Source: Chytriomyces cf. hyalinus JEL632 (lineage: Eukaryota; Chytridiomycota; Chytridiomycetes; Chytridiales; Chytriomycetaceae). Taken from it: a stretch of 64,000 bases of DNA. The translations under genes and the position numbers were made by a program. Under the pieces are notes generated by a model. It was not told where the DNA came from and ran no database searches. It saw only the letters and a program-made list of their open reading frames with translations. This document shows positions 7,773-19,268 of this stretch, piece after piece. The stretch is taken from NCBI GenBank assembly GCA_025435555.1, contig JAIWWG010000005.1, positions 62,001-126,000 on the forward strand. The letters run 5' to 3'. Numbering within the stretch: the stretch's first letter is position 1; each line of letters opens with the position of its first letter.

Positions 7773-10700
7773 ATGAACAACATTGAAGCACTGCCCGTCA
7801 CAGTTGCCGTCCGGGTATTTGAAAAGCAGCTTCATTTGCTCCCCACGCGTCCTTTTGAAGTTGGCCTACTGAATTGAATCCCATCGCTGAACCAGGTCCG
7901 GCCACCGAGCGCAACGTCAAACCGTTTCTGCGTCGGAGTCAACCAACGAGCGAATGCTGTCTTTGTCTCACGCGAAGATTCGCAGCCAAACCCGCTGCAG
8001 AACGGCTCCTCGAATCCCGCATCGAACTCGAATCTCACGTCGAGTGGCCCGGCACTGCCGCACGGCCACAACAGCAGCGTCCATTCAAAAAAGTCGTTTT
8101 CGTTCGACAAAGTGCACGGAATTGATTCGAGCCAGCTTGATTTGTACAATGCGTCGTGCTCGGGACTTGTTGCCCAGTTTGTGGACGGATTCAACGTGAC
8201 AATATTCGCATAGTTTGTGGCCCTTCATTCGCTGCCCTGAATTTAACTGCGGATGGATAACTCGAATTGATGCCTGTTTGCAGTGGTCAGACTTCGTCGG
8301 GGAAAACGTACACAATGGGGAGCAGCAACACTGCTGAGACGCCGGAGAAGGACCTGGGTATCATTCCACGCGTCGTGAACCAAGTCATGGATTTGATCAA
8401 GGTAATGGATTACCATTCAGCCAAATTTGTTATTGACGCAGTTCCGTTGCAATGATTCAGATCAAACAGGCTGTGGACCCCAACATCTCCTTCACAGTTC
8501 GATGCACGTTTCTGGAGATATACCAGGAGCAGGTTATACCTCTGTCTTGATGTACGACTAAATTCCATTAACTTTAACGCTTGCCAGGTCCGGGATCTTC
8601 TCATGCCTGGAGAAAAGGAAATCTCGATTCGCGAAGACCGAAACGGATCAGTCACTGTATCTGGAATACATGAAGAGCCGGTTCACTCTGCGCGCCATCT
8701 TTTTAGGTGCGCGTTTTTGAAGCATTGTCAGTCAGGATTGCCTGACGTTTGAATCACAGATGTTTAGAACGCGGGGGAGTGGAAAGAACTACTGGAGATA
8801 CGAAAATGCACCAGCAGTCTTCTCGGTCTCACGCCGTGTTCACGTTGATTCTGGAACAACGGCTTGATGCTACCAAAATAGTTGGAATGGAAACCGATCA
8901 AGAGACTTGGGGCTCGTCATCACATTCTCACGCGTCGAGGCTGCTGCGGTGCTCGAAATTGCATCTGGTTGATCTAGCCGGTGATTCAATCATGTGTTTT
9001 TCTATTCGCAATGCTCTTCTAACGCGTCACTACTGTGGACAGGTTCCGAGCGTGTGAAAAGAACTGGGGCCGAAGGTGTCCGCCTGAAAGAATCTGTCAA
9101 AATCAATTCGGGGCTTCTTGCACTTGGAAACGTCATTAGCGTCCTTGGAGAAATGCAAGATTCGGCAGCTGCGACAGGAAGCGTTTCAACCACACACGTT
9201 CCTTACCGTGATTCAAAACTGACACGGTAATTTACACTAACCAGCCAAAACAGGCAATTGAAAACTGATTATACATCCAGACTTCTTCAAAACTCGCTTG
9301 GTGGTAATGCAAAAACCCTGATGCTGGCTTGTGTCAGTCCATGTGACGAGGATTATGAAGAAACAATCAACACCCTCAAGTTAGATGATCTCGTTTTGTT
9401 TGTCTTTGTCGATGCGTGCGACTGCAGTTGGAGCTGCAATCAACTGACCGACTACCAACTAAAAAACAACAGATACGCCGATCGTGCTCGAAAGATTCAA
9501 AACAAACCCGTAATCAACACCATCGATTTCCAGGTACAAAAGCTCAACTTCGGAAACTGACTTAACACGTAACGAACGCTCAAACGCTATCCATGCACAT
9601 AGGCTGTCAAACTTGCGTCCATGCAAGAAAAAATAGATTTCCTCGAATCGCAACTGCGAAAGCAAAATGGCGTAAACGCAGCTCAAAAGTTTGATGAACT
9701 CGCGCAAAAAGACGGGAAAATCTTTTCCTTGGCACAGGAGCCTGAACTCACGGATATGGAGAATGATAAGATCGTGGCTTACTTTGTCGAGGAACTGAAG
9801 AATCGAACGATCCGAGGAACAAGTAACTCACCCTAACTAGACTTGTTTCACCCTTCATTGATATTTTAAAATTGTGCTACAGATGCAATACGAGCCTTGC
9901 AAGAAATGACCAATGAAAAAACACGTCTCTCGGATCGAATTGAAACACTGGAAGAGCGGCTGCATGTTAGCTTCCCCCATTTCGCACTCTATGACATTCT
10001 GAACTCCAACGTATACATCCAGGATTCTCGACTTTCTGCCGAAGAAGCAAAGTCGACTTACTCCAAAATGACGAATGAGAATCAAGATTTACGTGGAGTC
10101 CAAGTAAAACTTGAGCAAGATTTGAATTGCGTTTTGGATGCGCTTGAAGCAGCAGCGCACCTGTACAACGACCAAAAACACATGGCGATATGGCAGAAGC
10201 TACGTGACCGCCTTCAACCTGAAAAATGGCAACAGCTTTCGTCACTGTGTGATGTGTATCGCCCAAATCTAATGTAAGCTGCTCGATGTTTCCCTTCAAG
10301 CTGGGACATCTCAATCTGATGCAAACAAAACAGGGAGGAGCAATTTCAAGTTCAACAGATTTCGCTTCCACCTATTTCCGATGCAAAGGTTCCCAAATAT
10401 TGTTCGGTGCGCGTCTAAATGAGTTAACAAAATGCCATACCGCAGGATGCGAACATAACTGTGTCCCAGCCCAGTTCGAGAAAAGGATCCGCATTTGGGA
10501 CCCGATTTCAGCGCCGCAATTCCAAAGTGTAAGGTACTTTCAAAAGAACGTACAGTTCAGTAAAACCCTTGGACCAACAGCACTCCAGTCAACGCCAAAG
10601 AAACCGAAATCATCAATTCAAGCGAGAGTAGTCTGCGCGTGGCGTTATCGGCGAGTGAAACTGAAAAAGCGGCACTTGACCGGCGTTTACAGCAAATGGA

Positions 10701-13332
10701 ATTCGAGCGCACTCAAGACTCCAAACTGTTGCTTGAACAAACGGCGCTCATTCACACCCTGCAGAGGTAAAAAAATAAAAACAAAAGTTGTTCTTGATGC
10801 CCTCAGAACCTAACAACAAAGGCCCAAATCCCAGTGCAAAGAACGACTTGGAAGATCAGCTTACCATTGCCAGCCATGTTGTCCATCGCGATCTTAGAAG
10901 TTTTGAAACGCAGACGGAAGAACCTGCCGTGTTTGCCGTTGCGGCGGAGAAAGAAAGCCCGTACAAACATTTCACGACAGCCGAATTGATTGACGCAATA
11001 GGGTCAAAAAATCGAGAGCTGGAGTTGAGTGTAAACAAGGTCACTCTGCCATATGTACCATTAACATTGGAGGTATGGGCTATTCTCCTTTTCTTTTGTG
11101 ATCTGCCGCTGCCTAACAGCAGCATCAGAGCGTGAGCGATATGGAATCCATTAAACTGCTGTCTCGAGTGAACGATGACGATCCACATGTCTCTTTCTCC
11201 TTCCCAGTGCATTTGGCTCAAACTCCAGCCAAAGGAACCGTCGATAAACTTGTGGAAGAGGATGACTCCACGCCCGACGAAGAATCCGACAGCAGCGAAG
11301 TAACAGGCACCAATGCAAGTAAATCGCAAATTCTGGCCGACTACCAAGCAACCTTGAAAGCCAAGGCCGAGCTGCAAAGAGAACTTGGCGTCCGAAACAA
11401 AGAGTACTCTATTTTGGGGTTGTGACGTTTTGTGCCATCCAATCTGACAACGCTACTGTATTTTTTGGTGTCCAGGATGGAAAAGTTGAAGCATCAGCAC
11501 AATGAACGCGTGTCGAAACTTGAGCGCGATCTTGAAGCGTCCGGGCGTGACGTGATTCGAATGAAAGCAGAGTTGGATGCAGCGCATATTCAAAAGGAGA
11601 AAGTGAAGGAAGAGTGCGACAAAAAGATTAAAGCGTACGAAGCTCAGGCACGCGCCTCACACTGTCCCATTTGAGAAGCAGGATTAACTTACGCGTTTCA
11701 ATTTCAGGTGGCAAAGACGAAAAACAAACTAAAAGAACAAGAGCGAGTACTCAAGGACAAAGATGCGTCCGATAGAAAAGCTGCCGAAATACAGCCAGAA
11801 CTTGAGAAACTCCAAGTCGCTGTGACCAACGCCAAAAAGAAGGCCAAAGAAGGTGATGTACTCCCATTTTGAAGTTATGCGTACTCATCCCACATCTCTC
11901 TCACAGACGCCGAAAAGATGAGCGAGCTTGAGAATCGAAGGATCAAAGACATGTCCGTGTTAAACCGTGCCCGAGAAGAAGACGCAAAAAAGATTCGGCA
12001 GCTCGAAATCGCGGCCGAAGTTGTGCGCAAAAAGCTTGATCGAAAGAATGAGGAATTGTCGGTTTTATCCAAAAAGCTGAAGGACGGAATTGCGGTGGCG
12101 AATGTCAGCAAACCCGCAAAAGTAAAAAGCAGTTTGAAAAATGAATCCAAGTGAGTCTTTTCAGTTACAGCTCATTGTTTATTGCTTAACTATGGACCAG
12201 TCAAACGGATGTTGTGTCTCAGGAAAGCCCCGTTGAAGAAATATTGAGTGTGACGGTGTTGGAAGCAGCGCCTGAAATCCGCACTCTTGAACAGGAGGTA
12301 CTGTATCAGAACTTGGGGTTTTCATTTGCTAAGTTTTCTGTAGAACGAGAAGTTCCGGAACTATCACTCTGTTTGTTCAAAAATTCGAACTGTCAAGGAC
12401 AAGATCGACGCCCTTGGCCTGCGGATGGCGGAAATGGATGTAAGCCTCTGTCGCAATTTTTTTTCTCGAAGACAGTTGAATCACTCGTTGTTTTGCCAGC
12501 AATCCCAGGAGTCAGAACATGTTCTGCAGGAACTAAAATCGGAAAGAAAAACGCTGGCTCGGGAACTATCCATATTGAGAGAGAACCGCCAAAAAGCTGA
12601 AGGTTTGGCTCAAGAATGTTTGACAAGAACGAGAGCATCAACTTATTTTCACTCTCAGCGGCCCTCGAAGAACTCGGATCTGATTTAAGCCTCCAACCAG
12701 CAACGCGGCCTCAAACTGTTGATTCTGACAGAATCAACTACGCAGCGCTTTCCAAAGAATTTGAAGGGGCCCCGGATGCCCTGGGTATTTTGAACCGACT
12801 GGTACGGTTACTCAGTATCCGTTTCCACGCCTGGTTGACCATGATTATTTACTTTAGCCGTCTGCGAGTTTACAAGAGTCGCGGGCAATGGTCATTTCTT
12901 GTCTCCGCGAACTCGTTGAATTACACACGCTGGAAACAAACTTTGAGTTGGAATCTCAGCAATCTACCGAGGAGATTACAAGTCTTCGCGAAAAGTACAA
13001 TCGCATGAAAGAGTCCTTCGAGTTGAAGCTTCAGAAACTTCAAAAGGTGAGCCATCACCGCATTGAAAAAAATCAGAGTTGCTTATCAGAATGGTGACTT
13101 CAACCAGAAAACGCAGCCAGCAACTCTTGAATCGGGATGCCAAACAGAGTTACCGCAAAGTTCATTAACGTCAGACGGGAAGGATTTGGAATACTACAAG
13201 CAGTCTTCTCGCGACCTCAAAATGAAGCTTAGGGAGCTGGTTGCGCTGAATCATAATCTTGCCAGGCAAATTGAAGCCGGAGAGTCTCAGCAATCTGTGA
13301 AACCTTCAGATATTGCGCCTGCTGCACTTTAA
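7773..13332 (+). CDS. N-terminal-motor kinesin with long coiled-coil tail (kinesin-4/KIF4-21-like)
   Basis: Twenty-six exons, 1342 residues; exon lengths sum to 4029. Introns: 7815-7895, 8213-8283, 8402-8460, 8533-8587, 8707-8759, 8981-9042, 9227-9280, 9380-9472, 9534-9602, 9823-9882, 9966-10022, 10274-10333, 10389-10445, 10529-10580, 10767-10834, 11031-11128, 11419-11475, 11648-11707, 11853-11906, 12151-12200, 12298-12343, 12440-12499, 12603-12658, 12802-12857, 13047-13089. The motor begins at once (VTVAVRVRPPS), followed by the P-loop [12 protein letters not shown] (about residue 120), switch [10 protein letters not shown], switch [16 protein letters not shown], and [13 protein letters not shown] at the neck. 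About 900 residues of coiled coil follow. The motor resembles kinesin-4 proteins, which move to microtubule plus ends in spindle midzones or flagella; the subfamily call is tentative. Intron 18 appears to use a GC donor. AATAAA lies near 13345. Confidence 0.88.
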
Positions 13333-13521
13333 TAACTTGTCCAATAATAAACCTTAATCATGCTTGACAACGGTGCAGTGCATTTATGTCATTGCGACGG
13401 AGGCAAAAACGTCTTTTCATTAAGGAAGTCGCTGCTTCAGTCTCTTATAAGCCTTCGGATAAGCGAAAGCAGAAAATATTATTAATGGAGCCTATTATCT
13501 TTGAAATTTGCCACACAACAC

Positions 13522-13593
13522 GGTTGTATAGTGTAGTGGTTATCACCCTGGTTTCTGATACCAGTAACCCCGGTTCGAATCCGGGTACGACCT
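13522..13593 (+). tRNA. tRNA-Gln (anticodon CTG)
   Basis: Seventy-two bases form a cloverleaf. The acceptor stem is GGTTGTA/TACGACC (one G-U pair), the D arm is GTG-TAGTGGTTAT-CAC, the anticodon arm is CTGGT/TTCTGAT/ACCAG, and the T arm is CCCCGG TTCGAAT CCGGG. Anticodon CTG reads CAG (glutamine). There is no intron and the discriminator is T. The internal A and B boxes match Pol III promoters, and a six-T run about 18 bases downstream can end transcription. It stands alone between the kinesin 3' end and an unresolved region. Confidence 0.95.
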
Positions 13594-13610
13594 CATCTGG
13601 TCTTTATTTA

Positions 13611-13616
13611 ATTTTT
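13611..13616 (+). terminator. Pol III T-run after tRNA-Gln
   Basis: A run of six T about 18 bases downstream of the tRNA-Gln 3' end is the first T tract long enough to stop RNA polymerase III. Confidence 0.5.
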
Positions 13617-14178
13617 TCCCGTTACTCAAAAACCAGGCAGACGACATCTCCACAGACGCATGCTTCCTATTGCAACAACCTTTCCAACAGTTCCAGATTC
13701 TCGAAAAAAGTGAGGGTTTTAAGGCTCCGAATCTTCCAAACTTTCGCACATCTGAAGAGCCTTCAATTGACTTACAAGGTATGATTTCAACTTGAATCTT
13801 ATCCGTAAACTCATGCTTCTTCAACATTGAAAGAGGATTCTGCATTTGACGCCTGAAAATGCGCTCCAAACAATTGATTTCATTGAGTCTGTCGCAATGC
13901 GAACTATTTACCTTCTGGCAACTCTCAGTTCTAAATGCTTCCAGCACGTCCCCAGGTCCCCAAGACCCTCCATGCTGGAGATTTTTCACGCAGGTATATC
14001 TGCTTGCAAGATAATGTCAGCGACAAGTATTCATTTTAGTATCGCTGATTGTTGATCATCTGACTGCGCACTGTCTGGAGAGAAGTGCAACTTGATGAGT
14101 GAGGGGAGGCGACGACGGTTGGAAGAAGCGAAAGCAGACGGGCTTCGATCACAAGCAGAGCGACTGCCGTCTCCGTCA
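13617..14178. other. Unresolved stretch with coding-like fragments on the plus strand
   Basis: Two plus-strand stretches look exon-like. About 13640-13779 begins after an acceptor-like aaaccag and reads as a protein-like frame (for example LLQQPFQQFQILEK) up to a GT donor at 13780. About 13832-13991 begins after attgaaag and ends at a clear donor (cag/gtatat). I could not join them into one frame with a start codon, so no gene is called. They may be the tail of a short gene, exons of a non-coding RNA, or a decayed gene. Confidence 0.3.
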
Positions 14179-14586
14179 TCAAATGGGATGATATATTTCT
14201 TGTTGTTGGTTGAAGCAGTATTGTAATTGCAGCCACTCAAAATATTTGCCTTCTTGAATCGTAACCCATCCAATGATATCTTGGTCAGTAAATACGAGTG
14301 GCACGGTGTTGTTCTTTGCGCAACGTTCCAGTTTGGAAGCAGACATGAAAACGAGAGATCCGACAATGCGACAAGTGTGGAGGGAACACTTCTCTCCGAA
14401 CATATCGACGTTTCTTGCTTGGTCGGGTGTGTGTCTCATGTCCGAGACGGTGATCTGCCTTGCGAAGAACAGCGATCCTTTCAACTTGGCATAACTGTTT
14501 GATGTGATCTGTTGATACGATCTTCCGTCGTCCAAGAATGTGCGCCTTCCACATGTTTCAATAAGTGGGAGTGCCACATGAGGCAA
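14179..14586 (-). CDS. Possible exon of an unidentified protein
   Basis: An open frame of about 135 codons on the minus strand with ordinary protein composition and no low-complexity bias. It contains the hydrophobic strands KLKGSLFFARQITV and CRIVGSLVFMSASKL, suggestive of a beta-barrel fold. It lacks an in-frame ATG near its 5' end, so an upstream exon would be needed; a candidate frame at about 14715-14914 ends at a GTAAGT donor. I do not recognise the family. It could also be chance. Confidence 0.3.
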   Translation of the reverse strand: MPHVALPLIETCGRRTFLDDGRSYQQITSNSYAKLKGSLFFARQITVSDMRHTPDQARNVDMFGEKCSLHTCRIVGSLVFMSASKLERCAKNNTVPLVFTDQDIIGWVTIQEGKYFEWLQLQYCFNQQQEIYHPI

Positions 14587-15199
14587 ATACCAAAATTAGA
14601 AGATTTGAGAAAAAGTGTGCCTCAAGAAAAGGGCAACCAACACGTTGGTAAAAACGGATTTTGCGCTGGGGTTTGCCGCAGAAGCCTCCTCCGCTTCCGA
14701 TTTTCCCCGCAAATTAAGCAGATGTTTTCGGCTGCTGATATTCACCGCACTTACGAATGGTCAGTTGTTCCAGATATAGATGTGGGACATATGCCCGCAA
14801 GTTCAAAATTGTTGATCTGAAATGGACCCCGAAAATTTTAAAAAAACGGAGAATGGATGGAAAGACCTGCCTTCGACAAAATGCACCCAACGCTCTACCG
14901 ATGACAACTGACACGCAAGAACTCTCAAGTCATAGCCGGACGCCTGGTTTTACAGACGCTTCATCGTCGCGTGGCTGCTTGGAAAGCAACACGTTCGAGA
15001 GAGAGTCCTGTCTCCGCTCGTTCCATTCGAGCAAGATCGTAAGTAGCCCCTTCCCTTCAGCTAAACAAGCCCAGCCATACCTTTGGCGCAGAGACACGCT
15101 CCAGTTAAGCGCGTCTTTGCCGGACTTGCAGCTACGGCAAGTTCGGTGGCTGCTACCGCGGTCGCGCTCGCGTCGCAAACCCATACCTCACCACTTCCA
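14587..15199. other. Region without a confident gene
   Basis: About 600 bases between the uncertain minus-strand exon and the next plus-strand gene. Short frames exist on both strands, but none has recognisable domains or a clean splice chain. It should contain the promoter and leader of the downstream gene; a GTAAGT...CAG pair at about 15040-15060 is too short to be a normal intron. Confidence 0.3.
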
Positions 15200-16641
15200 A
15201 TGGCGTTCATAAATCCATATTTAACGACGCTAAACTTGCAGTCACTAGCTGGAGTCGAGTCAGCGGTTGCACCCGTTCAAGATTACCGCTGGATTCAAGA
15301 TTGCGGACCCATTGTCTTCTACGGTGGCACCAGGAGCGCAGCTGCGCTCAACAGTACGCACACGCTGCACGATTCGTGCAACAGCCTTACGCCGTCGAGC
15401 TCGGGCAGCCCCCCGCCGTTCCTTCTGCTTCAGGCGGCCTGTTACGAAGTAGAAGAAGAGCACGAGTTGGTGGCGCGGTCAGACTCTGATGCGTTCGTGC
15501 TTGGAAGCCGGGCAGGTGAGGAGAACGACCAAGGGCCACTGGTAGGGATAAAAGTTTTTTACTTTTTTGGACGGCCCGGCATTTAAAAACAAAACACCAC
15601 AGTTGTCCGGAGCACCCAGCTACCTGGAAAGCTGCTCGCCTCCAACCCCCATCTTCTCTTCCGCATACTGCTCGGTGAGCGGCAGCGTCAAGGACTTGCT
15701 GGCCCCGCATTTCGCTGGTACGTCCGCCTACGCGCTCCAGCACGCCGACTCGCTGGCGGAGATGGAGGAGTTCCTGGCATTGATGGACACCTGGCCAACC
15801 GGACCGGACTTTCCTCACCGCGATAACTGGCTGCTCGAGCCACGCGACATTCTGGATGATGAGCCGTGCACTCCAGAAGTGGCCCAGTTCGCAGCGGAAT
15901 CAGAGCCGGTCTTCAGCGCCGATGGATACAACATCAGCTACCGACCGAGCTCCCTGCTGTCAGCCGCGTCTCCGTACACGCTGAGCGCGTACCCAATATC
16001 CCAACAGGCCCAAGACTACTTTATGGCCTCGCGGGATCAAACGCGGAACTTGCAAGGTTGTGGTGCTGGGATCTCACCCAACCCATTCGCCAGGTGAGAC
16101 TTTTTAAATTCTCTGTTGTTATAGTTCAATTAAAAGCGCTATGTTCCTTTCCAACAGGCCAAAGGGAATGGGCGAGCACCACGTGCTACCAATGGAAAGC
16201 GATGTTGCCTATGCTCGCTTCCAGATGGCTGCGGACCAGTGCGACCTGCAAATCGAGGACGAGACGGAAGCAGAAGAAAGTGCCGACCCCCACGAAGTTG
16301 CAACATGTCCATCAACGCTGCTGGACATTGAGACGGTCAGCACTCCAAAAGACCAACAGTGCAGAGGCGTCTTCAGTTGGATCCAAGGTCTTTTTTCTTG
16401 CTTTGGTTCCCAGGATTCTCCGGCCGTCGGAATTTCTTCTGTTGCTCCCGCGACCATCACTACACCGCTCTGTGTGACACCAGCAATGAATTACGGTACC
16501 GTCCCAGCAGTCGCATCTACCGGCCTCTTTGTTGGACGCTTCAACGGAGAATATGGTGGAAATGCCAACGGTATGATAGCGGCGGCCATGAGCAAGCGCA
16601 AATATTTGAATTGGTTGTGTGATGGCTCCGACTTTGTCTGA
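15200..16641 (+). CDS. Unknown protein, Ser/Ala/Pro-rich
   Basis: Three exons (15200-15541, 15603-16093, 16158-16641) give 438 residues from the first in-frame ATG; an in-frame stop lies at 15062, but an upstream exon is possible. Both introns (61 and 64 nt) have good GT-AG ends and join smoothly (QGPL/LSGAPSYLES and NPFAR/PKGMGEHH). The protein is rich in Ser, Ala and Pro with acidic patches, has no transmembrane segment or known domain that I can see, and contains a cysteine-bearing hydrophobic patch (FSWIQGLFSCFGS) in its C-terminal third. AATAAA follows at about 16774. I do not recognise a family and assign no function. Confidence 0.55.
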
Positions 16642-16953
16642 GTCGGATTATTTTTATTGCTCGCGTAACGCTCATATTATAAGCTCCATAGATTGCCACC
16701 CATAAACAAGTTCTGTTGACGTTAGCTTTTATAATATTAATACTGTGCATCCAATTCTATTTCGAAGTCGCTCAATAAATATTTTTTCTGCATCCACACT
16801 GTGGTAGTAACTATCCAAACTGAGATCAGATAGGTGGAGCATCTTGGCACTTTCAGCCGTTCGTGTCGGTGGATTTCAGATGTGTTGAAACTCCAAGTTC
16901 GCATTTACTCCAAAACAAAACAAGACAAATCAAAAAAAAAAAAAAAAAAAAAA
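16642..16953. other. Intergenic region and leader of casein kinase copy 1
   Basis: Contains the polyadenylation-like AATAAA of the upstream gene (about 16774) and the promoter/leader of the kinase. The last 22 bases before the ATG are an uninterrupted A run (16932-16954 including the A of ATG), an extreme A-rich start-codon context. Confidence 0.6.
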
Positions 16954-19169
16954 ATGACGGCGCACGCGTCCACCGCCGTCACTCTCTTAGCAGAGACCGA
17001 GAAAATGCGCGAGCGAGACGCTGAAGCATCGAACGCGACATTCATTAACAACGGCAACATCAACAACAACACCTCCGCAGTGAATGCACCCGCTAAGCTG
17101 CCAGACCCAAACAACTTCATCACCGCAGACTCTCGCAATTCCGTGCTTTCCTTGGCTCCAAACAACGCAACCGCCAATTCAAATATCGTCGGAAGTCACT
17201 ATCGGGTTGGGAGAAAGATTGGAGAGGGATCCTTTGGAGTGATTTATGAGGTACCACACACACTGAAGCGGCCAAAACAAAAAAAAAAAAAAAAAAAAGG
17301 AAAAAAAAGGCAGGACTCGATTCTAACAGATTTCCTTGAAACAGGGCGTCAGCCTTTTGAATAATCTGCCGATTGCGATCAAATTTGAACCACGCAAATC
17401 GGAAGCTCCTCAGCTACGCGATGAATACAGAACTTACAAGAACCTCGCAAACATCGGTGAGATCGAGCTGGTATATCCCGATTGACCGTCTCACTGTTTT
17501 CGTTACTGGATTAGTTGGGATCCCAGCAGTTTATTATTTTGGACAGGAGGGTCTGCACAACATCCTATGCATTGATCTTTTGGGACCCAGTTTGGAAGAC
17601 ATGTTCGATGTGTGCCAGCGCAAATTCTCGATCAAAACTGTGGCGATGGTGGCGAAGCAAATGGTTTGGACTTGTCAGTTGAACGTCAAACAAGCATGAC
17701 GCCAAACTCCCACAACGCAAACACAGATAACACGCATCGAGTCCGTGCACGAACGTAGCCTAATTTACCGCGATATCAAGCCTGACAATTTTCTGATTGG
17801 CCGCTTGCCACGATCGGCCGAGTTGGCAAATCGACCCAAAACACTAGGTTTGTTTATAATATCTTTTTCCGGCCGTCTCTTAATTGGCGCTTTCTTCCCC
17901 CATATCAGATCCATACGGAATCGTTTCTAATCATTCCGTTGAAGCTCCTCATCCCGCGTCGCAAGTCTTTTTGGTGGACTTTGGAATGGCAAAGGCATAC
18001 CGAGACCCACGAAATGGGCAGCATATCCCCTACAGAGAAAAAAAGAGTCTCAGCGGCACTGCAAGATACATGAGTATTAATACACATCTTGGTCGAGGTG
18101 CAGCAAGAGTCGGATCCTGAAGAAACTTGACACTAATACAATTCTTTCCATATATAAACTCCATCAGAGCAATCTCGGAGAGATGACCTGGAATCCCTTG
18201 GACACGTGTTCATGTATTTTCTAAGAGGGTCTCTACCGTGGCAAGGACTGAAGGCTGCCACAAACAAGCAAAAATATGAGAAGATTGGCGAGAAAAAGAG
18301 ATCCACTCTCATAAAGGACCTATGTGAAGGACTACCGGAGCAATTTTCGGTCTACCTCAAATATTCCCGTGAGCTTAAATTTGAAGAGACTCCAGATTAC
18401 CAGTATCTGCGCAGTCTGATGGATAAGGGTACATTTTATTCCCTTCGATGCATTCGCTCAAAGTCCTCACAGTTTTCTGTATCTGGCAACAGTCCTTCTG
18501 GAACATAATGAAATAGACGACGGTATCTACGATTGGATGGTTGTCTTGGATGCCCAGCGCAAAGAAAAAGAGTTAGAGCGTGAACGCCGTGTCGCTCGGC
18601 ACCAGCAGGCCCTCCTGCAGCAGCAACAGCAGGCAGCAGGAACCCTGCCACAGCAGCCTCTTTCACCCAGCTCTACACCGCAAGTAGGTTCCCCCAGTCT
18701 CAAGGCCACCACACCTGCACAGGCTCGGAATGAGTCGGTCCGCCCAATCCATGGGGGTGCATCCATGATGTCGGGAGGTCCCAATGGCGGCACAGCAACA
18801 GCAACACGCATGCACAGCTCCACCAATCCACTGGCCCCGATCCAAACTCCCTCTGCTAAATTCCGCACTGAAAATCAGGTGCCACCTTCTCAAGGAAAAT
18901 CAAAGTTAAAGCCTATGGAAAAATTGGAGAGTGTTGGAGACATTCAAACTTCAACTCGCGTCAGTAATGTCACGTATCCTCGTGGCGCGGGATACAACGG
19001 AATGAATGAAGCTGCTGTCGCCCCAGCGCCTGTCACGAAAGCAGACATAAAAGGGTATCCCCCCGTAATCAGCATCCCGGCGGGTGCCAACACGCACCAA
19101 GGAGGAATGAGAAGAAGAAAGAAGTGGTTTGAGGCGTTCCTGTGCTGTGGAGGCAGCTCGTATGAATAA
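16954..19169 (+). CDS. YCK1: Casein kinase 1, YCK type (tandem copy 1)
   Basis: Seven exons (introns 17251-17344, 17457-17514, 17664-17726, 17848-17908, 18098-18167, 18429-18492), 601 residues. The N-terminus (about 80 residues) is Asn/Thr-rich. The kinase domain starts at [18 protein letters not shown], with the lysine in IAIKFEPRK, catalytic loop [12 protein letters not shown], metal motif [11 protein letters not shown], and the CK1 hallmark [19 protein letters not shown]. It resembles yeast Yck1/2 rather than Hrr25. An extra segment of about 25 residues lies between the catalytic loop and DFG and is cut by intron 4. The Gln-rich tail ends in [14 protein letters not shown]; the Cys pair is a likely palmitoylation site for plasma-membrane anchoring, as in Yck2. 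Start ATG at 16954 directly follows a poly-A run. Family knowledge: phosphorylates acidic or primed Ser/Thr in nutrient sensing and morphogenesis. Confidence 0.92.
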
Positions 19170-19268
19170 TTGAAGATGCATGAAGACCGCTTGTTCGAAA
19201 TGAAATCTCATTTTCTTTTTCGTAAAATGTTTCATTTTTTCTCCCGCCTTTTTCTTTGTTTGCAAAAA

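Noticed and set aside
13386-13784. Plus-strand frame of 132 codons after the kinesin
   Set aside because: It runs through the tRNA-Gln gene, so the full frame cannot be a protein gene.
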